Counted from the stretch's first letter, positions 46,048 through 55,689 are shown. The stretch: 64,000 nucleotides of DNA from Verrucomicrobium sp. BvORR106 (GCF_000739655.1 NZ_BATR01000102.1:21202-85201), one strand, 5' to 3'. The notes: generated by a model not told the origin, from the letters alone. Made by a program: numbers and translations.

Positions 46048-47769
46048 CTAGAACAGGAAATAACGCTGGGCCATGGGGAGAACAGATGCGGGTTCGCAGC
46101 GGAGTTCCCGACCGTCGGCCTTCACGGTGTAGGTCTCGGGATCCACTTCGATCTTGGGTAGGGCGTCGTTCCACAGCATGTTCGTCTTGCCAATGTTGCG
46201 GCAGTTCTTCACGGCGCTGAGCATCTTGTTCAGGCCGAGCTTCTGCACGTTGCCGTGGACGAGGGAGGCCTCGCTGACGAAGGTGATGTTCGTCTTGTAC
46301 TTGGCCCGTCCGTGAGCGGCGAACTGGGGCCGGTAGAACATGGGCTGCGGGGTGGGGATTGAGGCATTGGGATCGCCCATGTTCGCCATCGCGATCATGC
46401 CGCCCTTCAGCACGACTTCAGGCTTCACGCCGAAGAACATCGGCTTCCACACCACGAGGTCGGCAAGCTTGCCCACCGCAATGGAACCCACCTCATGGGA
46501 CAGCCCGTGGGCGATGGCGGGGTTGATCGTGTACTTGGCAACGTAGCGCATGGCCCGGAAGTTGTCGGCTGCGCCATGGGCGGGGCCGTCCAGTTTGCCA
46601 AACTGCGTCTTCATCTTGTGCGCCGTCTGCCAGGTGCGGGTGATGACCTCACCCAAGCGGCCCATGGCCTGACTGTCGCTGGACATCATGGAAATGGCAC
46701 CCAAATCATGCAGCAGATCTTCTGCGGCGATGGTCTCCGGCCGGATGCGGGACTCAGCAAAAGCGACGTCCTCCGGGATGCGGGAATCCAGGTGGTGGCA
46801 GACCATGAGCATGTCCAAGTGCTCATCAATCGTATTCACCGTGAAGGGGCGGGTGGGATTGGTGGAAGAGGGAAGGACATTGGCCTCGCCGCACACACGA
46901 ATGATGTCCGGAGCGTGGCCACCGCCAGCGCCTTCCGAGTGGAAGGTGTGAATGGTGCGGCCCTTGAAGGCATTGAGCGTGCTCTCCACGAACCCGGCTT
47001 CATTCAGGGTATCCGTATGGATGGCCACCTGCACGTCCAGTTCGTCCGCGACTCCCAGACAGGTGTCGATCGCGGCAGGGGTGGTGCCCCAGTCCTCGTG
47101 CAGTTTCAGACCCACGGCGCCAGCCAGCACCTGCTCTCGCAGGGGAGGGGCGGTGGAGCAGTTGCCCTTGCCCAAGAACCCAAGGTTCATGGGGTACTCA
47201 TCGGCCGCCTCCAGCATGCGCTCCATGTACCAGATGCCTGGGGTGCACGTGGTGGCGTAGGTGCCGTGAGCAGGACCGGTGCCGCCGCCGATCATGGTGG
47301 TGATGCCGCTGGCCAGGGCATGGTCAATCTGCTGTGGGCAGATGAAGTGAATGTGGGTGTCGATGCCGCCAGCCGTGATGATGCAGCCTTCCCCGGCGAT
47401 GACTTCCGTGCCGGCCCCAATGATCATGTCGATGCCGTCCTGAAGCAGCGGATTGCCTGCGTGGCCGATGCCGACGATGCGGCCGTGCTTCACGCCGATG
47501 TCCGCTTTGATCACACCCTGTACGGCGTCGATGATCAAGGCATTGGTGATGACGAGGTCGAGACTGTCGGCATCCAGCGCCAGGGAGGACTGGGCCATGC
47601 CGTCGCGGATGACCTTGCCGCCGCCAAACTTTACTTCGTTTCCGTAGCCGCCTTTTTCAGCAATGAGGTCACGCTCGACCTGCACGAAAAGCTCGGTGTC
47701 GGCGAGGCGCACCTGGTCACCCGTGGTGGCGCCGAACATGCTGGCGTGTTGTTTGCGCGTGATCTTCAT
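46048..47769 (-). CDS. ureC: Urease alpha subunit
   Basis: The protein is 573 residues. It is the catalytic subunit, hydrolysing urea to ammonia and carbamate at a di-nickel site. All active-site residues are seen: nickel ligands His139 and His141 ('[14 protein letters not shown]'), carbamylated Lys222 ('[11 protein letters not shown]'), His251 ('HTDTLNEAG'), His277 ('[15 protein letters not shown]'), the flap 'MVCHHLDSR' (Cys324, His325) and Asp365 ('SSDSQAMGR'). The start '[20 protein letters not shown]' is standard. It overlaps ureB by 4 bp. The product is cytoplasmic and assembles with UreA and UreB. Confidence 0.97.
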   Translation of the reverse strand: MKITRKQHASMFGATTGDQVRLADTELFVQVERDLIAEKGGYGNEVKFGGGKVIRDGMAQSSLALDADSLDLVITNALIIDAVQGVIKADIGVKHGRIVGIGHAGNPLLQDGIDMIIGAGTEVIAGEGCIITAGGIDTHIHFICPQQIDHALASGITTMIGGGTGPAHGTYATTCTPGIWYMERMLEAADEYPMNLGFLGKGNCSTAPPLREQVLAGAVGLKLHEDWGTTPAAIDTCLGVADELDVQVAIHTDTLNEAGFVESTLNAFKGRTIHTFHSEGAGGGHAPDIIRVCGEANVLPSSTNPTRPFTVNTIDEHLDMLMVCHHLDSRIPEDVAFAESRIRPETIAAEDLLHDLGAISMMSSDSQAMGRLGEVITRTWQTAHKMKTQFGKLDGPAHGAADNFRAMRYVAKYTINPAIAHGLSHEVGSIAVGKLADLVVWKPMFFGVKPEVVLKGGMIAMANMGDPNASIPTPQPMFYRPQFAAHGRAKYKTNITFVSEASLVHGNVQKLGLNKMLSAVKNCRNIGKTNMLWNDALPKIEVDPETYTVKADGRELRCEPASVLPMAQRYFLF

Positions 47770-48095
47770 GCGTTGGCAGGGGCGGGCAGGGGACCGTTGA
47801 CGAGGTTGTTGAGGCCATAGACCTCGCGTTTGCCGGCGAAGGCGACGAGCTCCACTTCGCGGGTGTCGCCGGGCTCGAACCGCACGGCAGTGCCTGCCGC
47901 GATGTTGAGGCGGAAGCCGAGGGATGCAGGGCGGTCGAAGTGGAGGGAGGTGTTCACCTCAAAGAAGTGAAAGTGGCTGCCCACCTGGATGGGGCGGTCG
48001 CCAGTATTTGAAACTGCCACGGTCACCGTGGCCAGGCCGACATTGGCCTCCAGGTCATCGGCACCTTCGGGATGGATGATTTCTCCGGGGATCAT
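47766..48095 (-). CDS. ureB: Urease beta subunit
   Basis: The protein is 109 residues from the ATG at 48095, where the family begins ([20 protein letters not shown]). '[19 protein letters not shown]' and '[19 protein letters not shown]' are conserved. The small beta-sandwich subunit supports the UreC active site. Its gene is separate rather than fused to ureA. Confidence 0.95.
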   Translation of the reverse strand: MIPGEIIHPEGADDLEANVGLATVTVAVSNTGDRPIQVGSHFHFFEVNTSLHFDRPASLGFRLNIAAGTAVRFEPGDTREVELVAFAGKREVYGLNNLVNGPLPAPANA

Positions 48096-48120
48096 GAGAA
48101 TGGGAGAGGGGCCCGACCGG

Positions 48121-48423
48121 CTAGCGGACGGGGTGGTGGACGGTGACGAGTTTGGTGCCATCCGGGAAGGTGGCTTCCACCTGGATGTCGTGGATCATTT
48201 CCGCGACCCCTTCCATGACTTCATCCCGTTTCACAATGGTGGTGCCATAGCTCATAAGCTCGGCAACGGATCTACCATCGCGGGCTCCTTCAAAGATCTC
48301 TGCGGTGATGAGCGCAATGGTCTCTGGATGGTTGAGCTTCACGCCACGGTCACGACGACGGCGGGCCACATCGGCCGCCACCACCACCAGAAGCTTCTCC
48401 TGTTCGCGAGGGGAAAGGTGCAT
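48121..48423 (-). CDS. ureA: Urease gamma subunit
   Basis: The protein is 100 residues, full length for UreA ('[20 protein letters not shown]', '[20 protein letters not shown]', '[17 protein letters not shown]'). It is the first structural urease gene and follows the HupE/UreJ gene by 21 bp. Confidence 0.96.
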   Translation of the reverse strand: MHLSPREQEKLLVVVAADVARRRRDRGVKLNHPETIALITAEIFEGARDGRSVAELMSYGTTIVKRDEVMEGVAEMIHDIQVEATFPDGTKLVTVHHPVR

Positions 48424-48444
48424 GTGCTAAGTGGGGCGGTGGGA

Positions 48445-49056
48445 TCAGACGAAGTGAGTGGCGCAGAAGACGCAGCCTGCGGTGCCTACGGCGAGGCCAG
48501 CGTAGCTCCAGGGGCTGGCGGTGATGCGGGCGAATGGCAGAGCAATTAAAGCTCCGAGTCCGACCACCAGCAGTGTGCCCAACCAGAGGCCCATGGCAAA
48601 GAGACCACCAGCATTCTCCAGACCGTGCGCGTTCCCATGCCAGAATCCCATGGCAGCCACAATACCGAGGCGCAGAACCTGGCTGGAGTTCTTGTACAGC
48701 ATCAGCATCACGCCGAGGCCCAGCACCGAAAGGGCGAGACCCTGCTCAAGGAATGGGACGCCCAGACCGGCGCGCCCCACCGCAGAGCCGACAGCCAGCA
48801 TGCCGAGGAAGCTGGCCGCGAGCGCGAGGCCCAAGCGACGGCCCATGGCAAAGGCCAGAATGCCTACCGCGAGTGCGGCCACCATGTGATCCAAACCCGT
48901 GAAGGGGTGGGCGACGGCGCTGAAGAAGGACTCCGCATCAAACTCATCCACCTGATCGCCTTCCGGATGATAGTGACCGGGGTGGGCGGAGAGGCTTTGG
49001 GCGAGGGTGAGAGCGGCGAGAGGGACGGTGGTCTTGGTGAGATCGCGAAAGGTCAT
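48445..49056 (-). CDS. HupE/UreJ-family nickel permease
   Basis: The protein is 203 residues from the ATG at 49056 (a start at 49134 would add 26). A signal peptide is followed by the exposed metal-binding 'AHPGHYHPEGD' (three His after cleavage) and 'HPFTGLDHMVAALAVGILAF', the HupE signature HxxxGxDH. A second 'GFWHGNAHGLE' adds further His. Six or so membrane helices are expected. HupE/UreJ proteins import nickel. Its place between the urea transporter and ureA indicates supply of nickel for this urease. Confidence 0.85.
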   Translation of the reverse strand: MTFRDLTKTTVPLAALTLAQSLSAHPGHYHPEGDQVDEFDAESFFSAVAHPFTGLDHMVAALAVGILAFAMGRRLGLALAASFLGMLAVGSAVGRAGLGVPFLEQGLALSVLGLGVMLMLYKNSSQVLRLGIVAAMGFWHGNAHGLENAGGLFAMGLWLGTLLVVGLGALIALPFARITASPWSYAGLAVGTAGCVFCATHFV

Positions 49057-49150
49057 GCGAGGCAGGGATGGGAGTCTGCGGGAGTTTGGGAGATGGATTG
49101 ACGGGAGCTTGATCTGGAACGGCGCAAAAGGCAAGACCGACTGGGCCGGG

Positions 49151-49852
49151 TCACACGGTGAGAAACTCCTTGATCATCTCCTCGCTGAGATCTGACATCT
49201 TCCCGGCAGCAGCCACCGTGCCACGCTCCAGGATGGTGAAGACGTCTCCCAGTTCCTTGCAGAAATCGAGGTACTGCTCCACAAGCAGAATGCTCATCTG
49301 GCCCTCAGCCCTCAGCATCTTGATGGCATCACCGATCTGGTCGATGATGTTCGGCTGAATGCCTTCCGTGGGCTCATCCAGGATGAGCAGCTTGGGATTG
49401 GTGAGCAGGGCACGGCCAATGGCGAGTTGCTGCTGCTGACCACCGGAGAGCATGCCGCCTTTGCGCGGAAGGAACTCTTTGAGAATCGGGAAGAGCGTGT
49501 AGATGCGCTCCAGTTCTCCATTGAGCTTCCTGCCACGGGCGATGGGGCCGATGTGAAGGTTCTCCTCCACAGTCATGTGGGGGAAGATGTCGCGGCCCTG
49601 GGGCACATAGGCCAGTCCCAGATGGGCGCGAGCTTCGGGGCGCATGCCCTTGAGCTCGGTGCCGGTGAGATTGATCTGGCCCTTTTCCGCAGCCAGGAGG
49701 CCCATGATGGATTTCAGCGTCGAGGTCTTGCCCACGCCGTTGCGGCCCATGAGGCAGAAGACGGACTTTTCCGGGATGGTGAGGTCGATGCCACGCAGGA
49801 TGCGGCTGCCGCCGATGGAAGCTTGAAGACCGCTGACTTCGAGAACGTTCAT
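49151..49852 (-). CDS. urtE: Urea ABC transporter ATPase UrtE
   Basis: The protein is 233 residues of the LivF type. Walker A GRNGVGKTST, signature 'LSGGQQQQLAIGRALLTNP' and Walker B 'LLILDEPTEGIQPNIIDQIG' are present; the last sequence is typical of UrtE. It energises urea import with UrtD. The gene lies 42 bp after urtD and 94 bp before the nickel permease gene. Confidence 0.93.
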   Translation of the reverse strand: MNVLEVSGLQASIGGSRILRGIDLTIPEKSVFCLMGRNGVGKTSTLKSIMGLLAAEKGQINLTGTELKGMRPEARAHLGLAYVPQGRDIFPHMTVEENLHIGPIARGRKLNGELERIYTLFPILKEFLPRKGGMLSGGQQQQLAIGRALLTNPKLLILDEPTEGIQPNIIDQIGDAIKMLRAEGQMSILLVEQYLDFCKELGDVFTILERGTVAAAGKMSDLSEEMIKEFLTV

Positions 49853-49894
49853 GAAGGTGAGAGAGGAGGTCGTTCGGGTGGAGAGGCGTTGGCG

Positions 49895-50662
49895 TCAGGC
49901 GGCCTTGGACTTGCGGCCAAGGTAAACTTCAATCACGCGCTCGTTGCTCTGGACGAAGTCCACGGAGCCTTCACAGAGCACCGAGCCCTGATGAAGCACA
50001 GTCACGCGGCGGTCTTTGGAGATCTGGCGCACGAAGGTCATGTCGTGCTCGATGACGACGATGGTGTGCTTGCCGGCGAGGGAGAGGAGGAGCTCGCCGG
50101 TGCGGTGTGTTTCCTCGTCCGTCATGCCAGCGGCGGGCTCATCCACCAGGAGAAGCTTCGCGTTCTGGGCCAGGAGCATGCCGATCTCCAACCACTGCTT
50201 TTGGCCGTGGGCAAGGGCACCGGCCTTCCAATGGGCACGGTCGGTGAGGTTGATCGTCTTGAGGATGCTCTCAATGCGGTCCTTGTCCTCGGACTTGAGC
50301 CGGTAGAAGAGGCTCTTCCACACGCTACGGGATCCGCCGAGGCTGAGCAGCAGATTCTCAAAGACCGTGTGATCGGTGTACACCGTGGGGGTCTGAAACT
50401 TGCGACCGATGCCGAGACGGTAGATCTCGTACTCGTTCTTGTGCAGCAGATCGTGTGATCCCTCGAACTGGAGCGTGCCCGTGTCCGGCTTGGTGCGGCC
50501 GGTGATTAGGTCCAGAAAGGTGGTCTTGCCGGCACCGTTGGGGCCGATGACGGTGCGTAGCTCACCCTCATCCAGGTAGAAAGAGAGGTCGGTGATGGCC
50601 TTGAATCCAGAGAAGCTCTTGTTCAGGCCTTCGGCGGCGAGGAGGAAAGGTTTCTGGCTCAT
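49895..50662 (-). CDS. urtD: Urea ABC transporter ATPase UrtD
   Basis: The protein is 255 residues of the LivG type. Motifs are Walker A GPNGAGKTTFLDLITG, 'FENLLLSLGGSRSVWKSLFY', signature 'LAHGQKQWLEIGMLLAQN' and Walker B 'LLLVDEPAAGMTDEET', the last two being characteristic of UrtD. The start overlaps the urtC stop by 4 bp. Confidence 0.94.
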   Translation of the reverse strand: MSQKPFLLAAEGLNKSFSGFKAITDLSFYLDEGELRTVIGPNGAGKTTFLDLITGRTKPDTGTLQFEGSHDLLHKNEYEIYRLGIGRKFQTPTVYTDHTVFENLLLSLGGSRSVWKSLFYRLKSEDKDRIESILKTINLTDRAHWKAGALAHGQKQWLEIGMLLAQNAKLLLVDEPAAGMTDEETHRTGELLLSLAGKHTIVVIEHDMTFVRQISKDRRVTVLHQGSVLCEGSVDFVQSNERVIEVYLGRKSKAA

Positions 50663-51825
50663 TCAGCGCTGGGTGAGGAGGAGGGGCTGGGAGTGGGCTT
50701 GATCGTGATGGCGGCGGATGGAATCGGCGCGGCGTCTTCGTCAGCAGCCGAGCGGGCCTTGTACTTCACGAAGGCATTGCGCAACTGGAGCGGGAGACCG
50801 ACCAGACCTTTGGGCATGAAGAGCACCGCCAGGGTGAATCCGGCACCCAGGAATAGCAGCCAGTAGTCCGGCATCGCTCGAGTGGCCCAGCTTTGAAGGG
50901 AGTTGACCCCGATGGCACCGAGGATGGGACCAATCAGCGTGCCGCGACCGCCCACAGCGACCCAGACGACGGCCTCCAGAGACTTCTGAGTGGTCATCTC
51001 GCTCGGGTTGATGATGCCCACTTGGGTCACGAAAAGGGAGCCGCCAAGTGAGGCGATGATGGCGCACAGCACGAACACAAAGAGCTTGTAGTTGGCTGCC
51101 GCATACCCGGAGAAGAGCACGCGGTTCTCGCTGTCACGCACCGCCCGCTGGATGAGGCCGAACTTGGTGGTCGTAAGCCAGCGGCAACCGGCATACACGC
51201 CCAAAAGCACGATGGCGGTGACGATGAACAGAGTGCGCTTGGTGCCATCGCTCCGGATGTCGGCGCCAAGGATGAAGCGGAAGTCGGTGAAGCCGTTGTT
51301 GCCGCCCATGTTCAAGTCATTGCGGAAGAACATCAGCGCCGCACCGTAGGTCAGTGCCTGGGTGAGGATCGAGAAGTAAACTCCCTTGATGCGGGATCGG
51401 AAGGCGAGGTAACCAAAGATGAAGGCGAGGATGCCGGGAATCAGCACCACCATGAGCAGCGCGAACGGGAAGGAGTAGAAGGGCTTCCAGATGGCGGGCA
51501 ACTGAGAGTGACCGAGGAACACGAGGAAGTCGGGCAGATCACTCTTGTACTGCCCCAGCTTCCCGATCATGAGCATGAGGTACATGCCCATCATGTAGCC
51601 GCCCAGGGAGAAGAAGAGCGCCTGACCAAGACTCAAGAGGCCAGTGTAGCCCCACAGCAAATCCACGGCGATGGCCAAGATGGCGTAGGAGAGGTACTTG
51701 CCCCACGTGTTGAGCGTGAAGGGGCTGATCCAACCGATGGAACTGGCCAGCGGCAGGATGACGACAAGGAGGAGGGCAAAAGCAAAGAAGATGATGCTTT
51801 CGCGGCGTTGGAAGGGGCGGTTCAT
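50659..51825 (-). CDS. urtC: Urea ABC transporter permease UrtC
   Basis: The protein is 388 residues from the ATG at 51825, which overlaps the urtB stop. It is a LivM-type permease with about ten helices ('DLLWGYTGLLSLGQALFFSL', 'VYFSILTQALTYGAALMFF', 'GNNGFTDFRFILGADI', 'VTQVGIINPSEMTTQKSLEA'). The C-terminal ~30 residues are a low-complexity Pro/Ser/Ala tail. UrtB and UrtC form the membrane channel. Confidence 0.93.
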   Translation of the reverse strand: MNRPFQRRESIIFFAFALLLVVILPLASSIGWISPFTLNTWGKYLSYAILAIAVDLLWGYTGLLSLGQALFFSLGGYMMGMYLMLMIGKLGQYKSDLPDFLVFLGHSQLPAIWKPFYSFPFALLMVVLIPGILAFIFGYLAFRSRIKGVYFSILTQALTYGAALMFFRNDLNMGGNNGFTDFRFILGADIRSDGTKRTLFIVTAIVLLGVYAGCRWLTTTKFGLIQRAVRDSENRVLFSGYAAANYKLFVFVLCAIIASLGGSLFVTQVGIINPSEMTTQKSLEAVVWVAVGGRGTLIGPILGAIGVNSLQSWATRAMPDYWLLFLGAGFTLAVLFMPKGLVGLPLQLRNAFVKYKARSAADEDAAPIPSAAITIKPTPSPSSSPSAE

Positions 51826-53579
51826 CAGGATTCGAGGCTGCGGCTGCGGGTGACGAAAATGCCCTGCGGTCTCCACTGCAGGAACAGGATGATGGTGCCC
51901 AGCACGAGGATCTTCCCGAGCACCGGGTTGCCGAGGATCTGCTGGAGAGACTGGTCAACGACCCCGATACCGAGGGCGCTGATGACGGTGCCGATCATGT
52001 TGCCGACGCCGCCCACGACCACCGTCATGAAGGAGTCCACGATGTAGTTCTGACCGGTGTAGGGGCCGACGTTGTCGATCTGGGAGATGAACGCGCCCGC
52101 AAGACCGGCCAGACCGCTGCCGAAGCCGAAGGTAAGCATGTTTACACGCTCGGTGCGCACGCCCATGCAGGCCGCCATGTCGCGGTTTTGCATCACGGAT
52201 CGGATCAGGAGGCCCAGCGGCGTTTTGTTCAACACGGCCCAAGTGAGCACGATGATGATGATCGCGAACCCAATCACAAAGAGGCGGTTCCAGTTGAAGG
52301 CGATGTCATTCACCACCCAGCTTCCGGACAGCCACACAGGGCTCTCCAGGGCCACGTTCTGCGGGCCGAAGACGAGGCGCAGCAACTGCTGCATGACGAT
52401 GGAAACACCCCAGGTGGCCAGCAGGGACTCCAGCGGGCGCTTGTAGAGGAAGCGGATGATACCGCGCTCCAGGGCAATGCCCACGAGGGCTGCCATGAGG
52501 AAACTACAGGGCAGGGCAACGAGGAAATACACGCTGAACGTGGCCCCTGTGGCATGCATGCCGGGAATGGTAAAGGTCAGCGAACTCTGGCTGAAAGGCG
52601 CGAGCGTGAGCCCGGCACCGAAGATGCACTGCACCACATACGTCGTATAGGCACCGACGACGAGCAACTCACCGTGGGCCATGTTGATCACGCCCATGAG
52701 GCCGAAGGTGATGGCCAGGCCGATGGCGACCACGAGCAAGATGGAACCGGTGGAAAGGCCGCGGAACATGGTGCCGGCGGTGTTTACCACCTTCACGTGA
52801 GAGGCGATTTTCTCCAGTGCGGCAGTGGCGGCGGCGGCCACGTCCTTTTTGCCTTCCTTCGTGGCTTCAGAGGCAAGAGTCTTAAGGGCATCCTGGCTGG
52901 GGATGGAGCCGATGTTGCCCAAGGTGGTGCAGGCCTTGATGCGTTCGGCATCATCGGGCGACTTGAGCTGGGTCAGAGCGATGGATTGCTCGAGCGCCTT
53001 CTGCACTTCCTTGTGAGTCTCCACCTTTTGGCGTTCGAGAAGAGCGGGCAGTTTTTCGAGGTTCAACTCCAGGCCCACATCGCTGACGGCGCGAAGGCGG
53101 ATCTTGAGATCGGGGTTGGAGAGGGCCGCCATGTCCGTGAGGTCCTTCATTGCACGGCGGATGTTAGAGTCCGTCTCTGCACCGCTGACCTCGGCCGGAT
53201 CAATCAAGATGGGTTTGCCCTCAGCATCTTTGAAAGGGGATTTGTCGAGCAGGAGCAGCGCTGCCTGTTTGCCATCGGCATCTTTCTCACCGGTCAGGGT
53301 CACCGGGGTGATCTTGCCCTCGTCGTCCTCGTGAAGGTAGATGCCGCCTTCTTTCCAAAGTGTCAGGAGCTCTGCCGCGATCGGGCCCGCATCAGCTGGG
53401 ATTTTGCGGATGGCCGCCACTTGCTCGGCGCTTTCTTGTTTCGTGAGTGCCTCCACCACCGCGGCTCGTACCGTGGCCTCAGAGGGGGCGGGGCCGTCTG
53501 CCGCCAGTGCGCTGGTCCTCATCAATGAGGCCAGGCCCAGTACGAGCAGGGCACAAGTAAAAGTGTTTCGCAAAAGCAT
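51825..53579 (-). CDS. urtB: Urea ABC transporter permease UrtB with N-terminal soluble domain
   Basis: The protein is 584 residues. A signal peptide (MLLRNTFTCALLVLGLASLM) leads into ~265 residues of helical, HEAT-like soluble sequence ('PDDAERIKACTTLGNIGSIP'). Then comes the LivH-type permease ('GSILLVVAIGLAITFGLMGV', 'INMAHGELLVVGAYTTYVVQ', 'RTERVNMLTFGFGSGLAGLA'). A long N-terminal region before the permease is usual for UrtB. It is the first gene of the whole urt-ure run; no urea-binding protein gene (urtA) precedes it. Confidence 0.93.
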   Translation of the reverse strand: MLLRNTFTCALLVLGLASLMRTSALAADGPAPSEATVRAAVVEALTKQESAEQVAAIRKIPADAGPIAAELLTLWKEGGIYLHEDDEGKITPVTLTGEKDADGKQAALLLLDKSPFKDAEGKPILIDPAEVSGAETDSNIRRAMKDLTDMAALSNPDLKIRLRAVSDVGLELNLEKLPALLERQKVETHKEVQKALEQSIALTQLKSPDDAERIKACTTLGNIGSIPSQDALKTLASEATKEGKKDVAAAATAALEKIASHVKVVNTAGTMFRGLSTGSILLVVAIGLAITFGLMGVINMAHGELLVVGAYTTYVVQCIFGAGLTLAPFSQSSLTFTIPGMHATGATFSVYFLVALPCSFLMAALVGIALERGIIRFLYKRPLESLLATWGVSIVMQQLLRLVFGPQNVALESPVWLSGSWVVNDIAFNWNRLFVIGFAIIIIVLTWAVLNKTPLGLLIRSVMQNRDMAACMGVRTERVNMLTFGFGSGLAGLAGAFISQIDNVGPYTGQNYIVDSFMTVVVGGVGNMIGTVISALGIGVVDQSLQQILGNPVLGKILVLGTIILFLQWRPQGIFVTRSRSLES

Positions 53580-53670
53580 GATTAGACGCCCCTCGAAAGC
53601 AGCGTCCGTGCCAGATTTAGGAGATGGCTGGGATAAAATTCAGCGCAGCCTCATTGGAGGATTAGGATTG

Positions 53671-54131
53671 AACGGAATTAACAGAATTAACGGAATTGGG
53701 GTTTTGGAGCAGTGGAGTTCAAGATGGGTTTGAGCCCTTCACGCGAGATGCGAGTCTCGAGTCCCGGAGGTACTCTGGAGTGTAGCCGGTGGTGAAGGCC
53801 TGTAATCAGGCCGGGAACCACCGGACGACGGGGCATTAGATCATTCCGTCCCGGATGGGACGGCGGACAGCGAGGCGTCGAGTCGTTGATCGGGCCCAAC
53901 AGATGCGGCGCATGATCCGGCGTCCCATCCGGGACGCATTCAATGAAGAGACGCAATGTCCGGTGGTTGTCACCACCGGCTACTCTCCGCCGTCCCTCCG
54001 GGACGAGTTGCCCACCGTTTGTTCGAGGCGTAGGTGGCGGTCCCGGTTGTTGGTTGTTGCTGCGGTAGCGGTGTGAAAATCACCTGACCCATCAGTCAAA
54101 ACCCAATTCTGTAAATTCCGTTAATTCTGTC
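53671..54131. repeat. 460-bp nested inverted-repeat element (MITE-like)
   Basis: Outer arms: AACGGAATTAACAGAATTAA-type at 53671-53707 against its complement at 54095-54131. A second pair follows inside: GTAGCCGGTGGTG...CCGGAC (53782-53826) and GTCCGGTGGTTG...GGCTAC (53958-53983). The centre has CCGTCCC-GGAT-GGGACGG (53846-53863), GCGTCCC-ATCC-GGGACGC (53920-53937) and CGTCCC-TCC-GGGACG (53991-54005). It encodes nothing and no target-site duplication was established. Confidence 0.8.
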
Positions 54132-54141
54132 TAAAAAATCA

Positions 54142-54178
54142 GTCTCTGTGCCCTCTGTGTCTCTGTGGTTTATTCCAC
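54142..54178. repeat. Short CACAGAG-type dispersed repeat
   Basis: The sequence GTCTCTGTGCCCTCTGTGTC with CTCTGTGG resembles the 35-bp arms at 59023-59057 and 59185-59219. It sits between the 460-bp element and the gene ending at 54193. Confidence 0.6.
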
Positions 54179-54192
54179 ATTCACTCAGTCCC

Positions 54193-55689
54193 TCACTCCG
54201 CTTTCGCCAGCGCCTGCTTCATCCGCTCGATGATGACTTCCGCAGGCTCCAGACCCACGGAGACGCGGATCAGGGAGCGGTCCACACCGCAGGCTTCCGC
54301 CCAGTCGAGCTCATCATAGTGAGCCAGCAGGGTGTAGGGGCACACGAGGGTGTAATTGGTGCCGAGGCTGGGGCCTTTGCAGAACTCCATGGCATCGTAC
54401 ACGGCGGGGGCCTTCGAGGGATCCTTGAGGACAAAGGAGAGGAGGCAGCCGTGGCCGCCATCTTCACGCTGGAGATGATCGTAGATCCCGCTTTCATCGA
54501 CCAGGCTGTGGTAAACCTTGGCGACTGCAGGGTGCTCAGAAAGGTATTCGAAGAGGGCCACGCCATTGCGGCTTACGGTCTTCACCCGGTCCACGTAGTC
54601 ACGGGAGTTCTCCTCCAGTACCACGGCATCGCCGCGCCAGAGTTCGTGATCGGCGTGCTTTTGCAGAAACTCGGCAAACTCGTCGTGGAAAGGGGAGTCG
54701 CTGTTGAGGATGACGGATCCCGCCAGAACGTCGCCCACGCCGGAGAAGGCCTTGGTGAGACTGGTGGTGACCACGTCGGCGATGAGGAAGGCGTCCACAT
54801 TGACGTTGGTGGCGACGGTGTCATCCACCACGATGGGCACGTCCTTCTCCTCGAGGAACAGCATCTCACTCACGCGGCGCAGGTCCACGGTCTTGAGCTG
54901 CGGGTTGCTGGGGACCTCGGCAAAGATGCCCGCCAGAGGTTCGGCCTTGATGATGTCGCGAAGCTTTTCGTAGTCCGCCTCCTCCGTGAAAGGCAGGAAG
55001 TGCGCCCCGGTGCCGAACTTTTCCTGAAGCTTCAGCACATCCACATAGGGAAAGTCGAGCTGCACCGTGCGACGCTCCGGCAGCAGGGTGGTGAGCATGC
55101 GATGCACAGCATAGTTTGCAGCCATGCCGGAGGGGAAGAGGAACACGTCCTCCGGACGTTGCCCCGTGATCTCCGCCAGGCGCTCCTTGATGGCTTGATT
55201 GGCTCGAGCTCCTGCTTCAGCGGTGTACTGCTGGCAACCGGTGCCGGTGGCAAACTCCGCCTGACGGATGCTCACGACCTCTCCGGCGAAGCGCCAGAAG
55301 TGGCGGGCCACATCGTAGGCGGCTCCGGGGAAAAAGGTCACGCCGAGGTCTTCTGGCCCGTACTCCATTGTCCGTGCGGCATCCACCCGATGGCGGCGCA
55401 GGTAGCTGGCGCAGCGCTCTGCGTGCACGAGGCGCGGGAAGACCAGAACCCGCTCGCCCGGGCGGGCTTGTTCCTTCTCGACCTGCTCAAACAGCGCTGC
55501 GATGGCGGGCGGCACAAAGAAGCGGGGATACCCGCTACGGAACTGACCCACCACGGCCGGATCCTTCTCCTCATACCCGATCACATGCGACCAGAGCGGC
55601 AGGCAAACCGAGATGCCATACGGCGTGGGCGGAATGGGCGAGCCGAGGTCTTCGGGTTTGCAGAGGGGATCGGTCAGGAGGTTGCGCAC
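54193..55689 (-). CDS. Cys/Met metabolism PLP enzyme, cystathionine gamma-synthase-like (long form)
   Basis: The protein is 498 residues with a GTG start at 55689. It resembles the long cystathionine gamma-synthases of fungi and some bacteria, which have an extra N-terminal ~110 residues compared with MetB. The PLP lysine is in 'VTTSLTKAFSGVGDVLAG' (residue ~300), and 'LFPSGMAANYAVHRML' is the cofactor-phosphate region. 'VVDDTVATNVNVDAFLIADV' carries the PLP-binding Asp. It could join O-acyl-homoserine with cysteine in methionine synthesis; exact substrate is inferred. It is 56 bp downstream of a second family member. Confidence 0.8.
   Translation of the reverse strand: MRNLLTDPLCKPEDLGSPIPPTPYGISVCLPLWSHVIGYEEKDPAVVGQFRSGYPRFFVPPAIAALFEQVEKEQARPGERVLVFPRLVHAERCASYLRRHRVDAARTMEYGPEDLGVTFFPGAAYDVARHFWRFAGEVVSIRQAEFATGTGCQQYTAEAGARANQAIKERLAEITGQRPEDVFLFPSGMAANYAVHRMLTTLLPERRTVQLDFPYVDVLKLQEKFGTGAHFLPFTEEADYEKLRDIIKAEPLAGIFAEVPSNPQLKTVDLRRVSEMLFLEEKDVPIVVDDTVATNVNVDAFLIADVVTTSLTKAFSGVGDVLAGSVILNSDSPFHDEFAEFLQKHADHELWRGDAVVLEENSRDYVDRVKTVSRNGVALFEYLSEHPAVAKVYHSLVDESGIYDHLQREDGGHGCLLSFVLKDPSKAPAVYDAMEFCKGPSLGTNYTLVCPYTLLAHYDELDWAEACGVDRSLIRVSVGLEPAEVIIERMKQALAKAE

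Larger units (their letters stand above)
53580..54192. other. Repeat-filled spacer upstream of urtB
   Basis: This 613-bp spacer would be expected to hold urtA and the operon promoter. It instead holds an inverted-repeat element (53671-54131) and a CACAGAG-type unit (54142-54178). No coding sequence is supported. The urtB promoter would have to lie in the ~90 bp before 53671 or within the element. Confidence 0.7.

Noticed and set aside
46495..47820. 441-codon open frame antisense to ureC
   Set aside because: ureC has all active-site residues on the other strand; the antisense frame is a composition shadow.
52188..53528. 446-codon open frame antisense to urtB
   Set aside because: It mirrors the urtB N-terminal region and permease; His/Gly-rich composition is typical of antisense frames.
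53671..54131. Insertion sequence or group II intron
   Set aside because: There is no transposase or reverse transcriptase frame and no target duplication could be shown; only non-autonomous repeat structure is supported.
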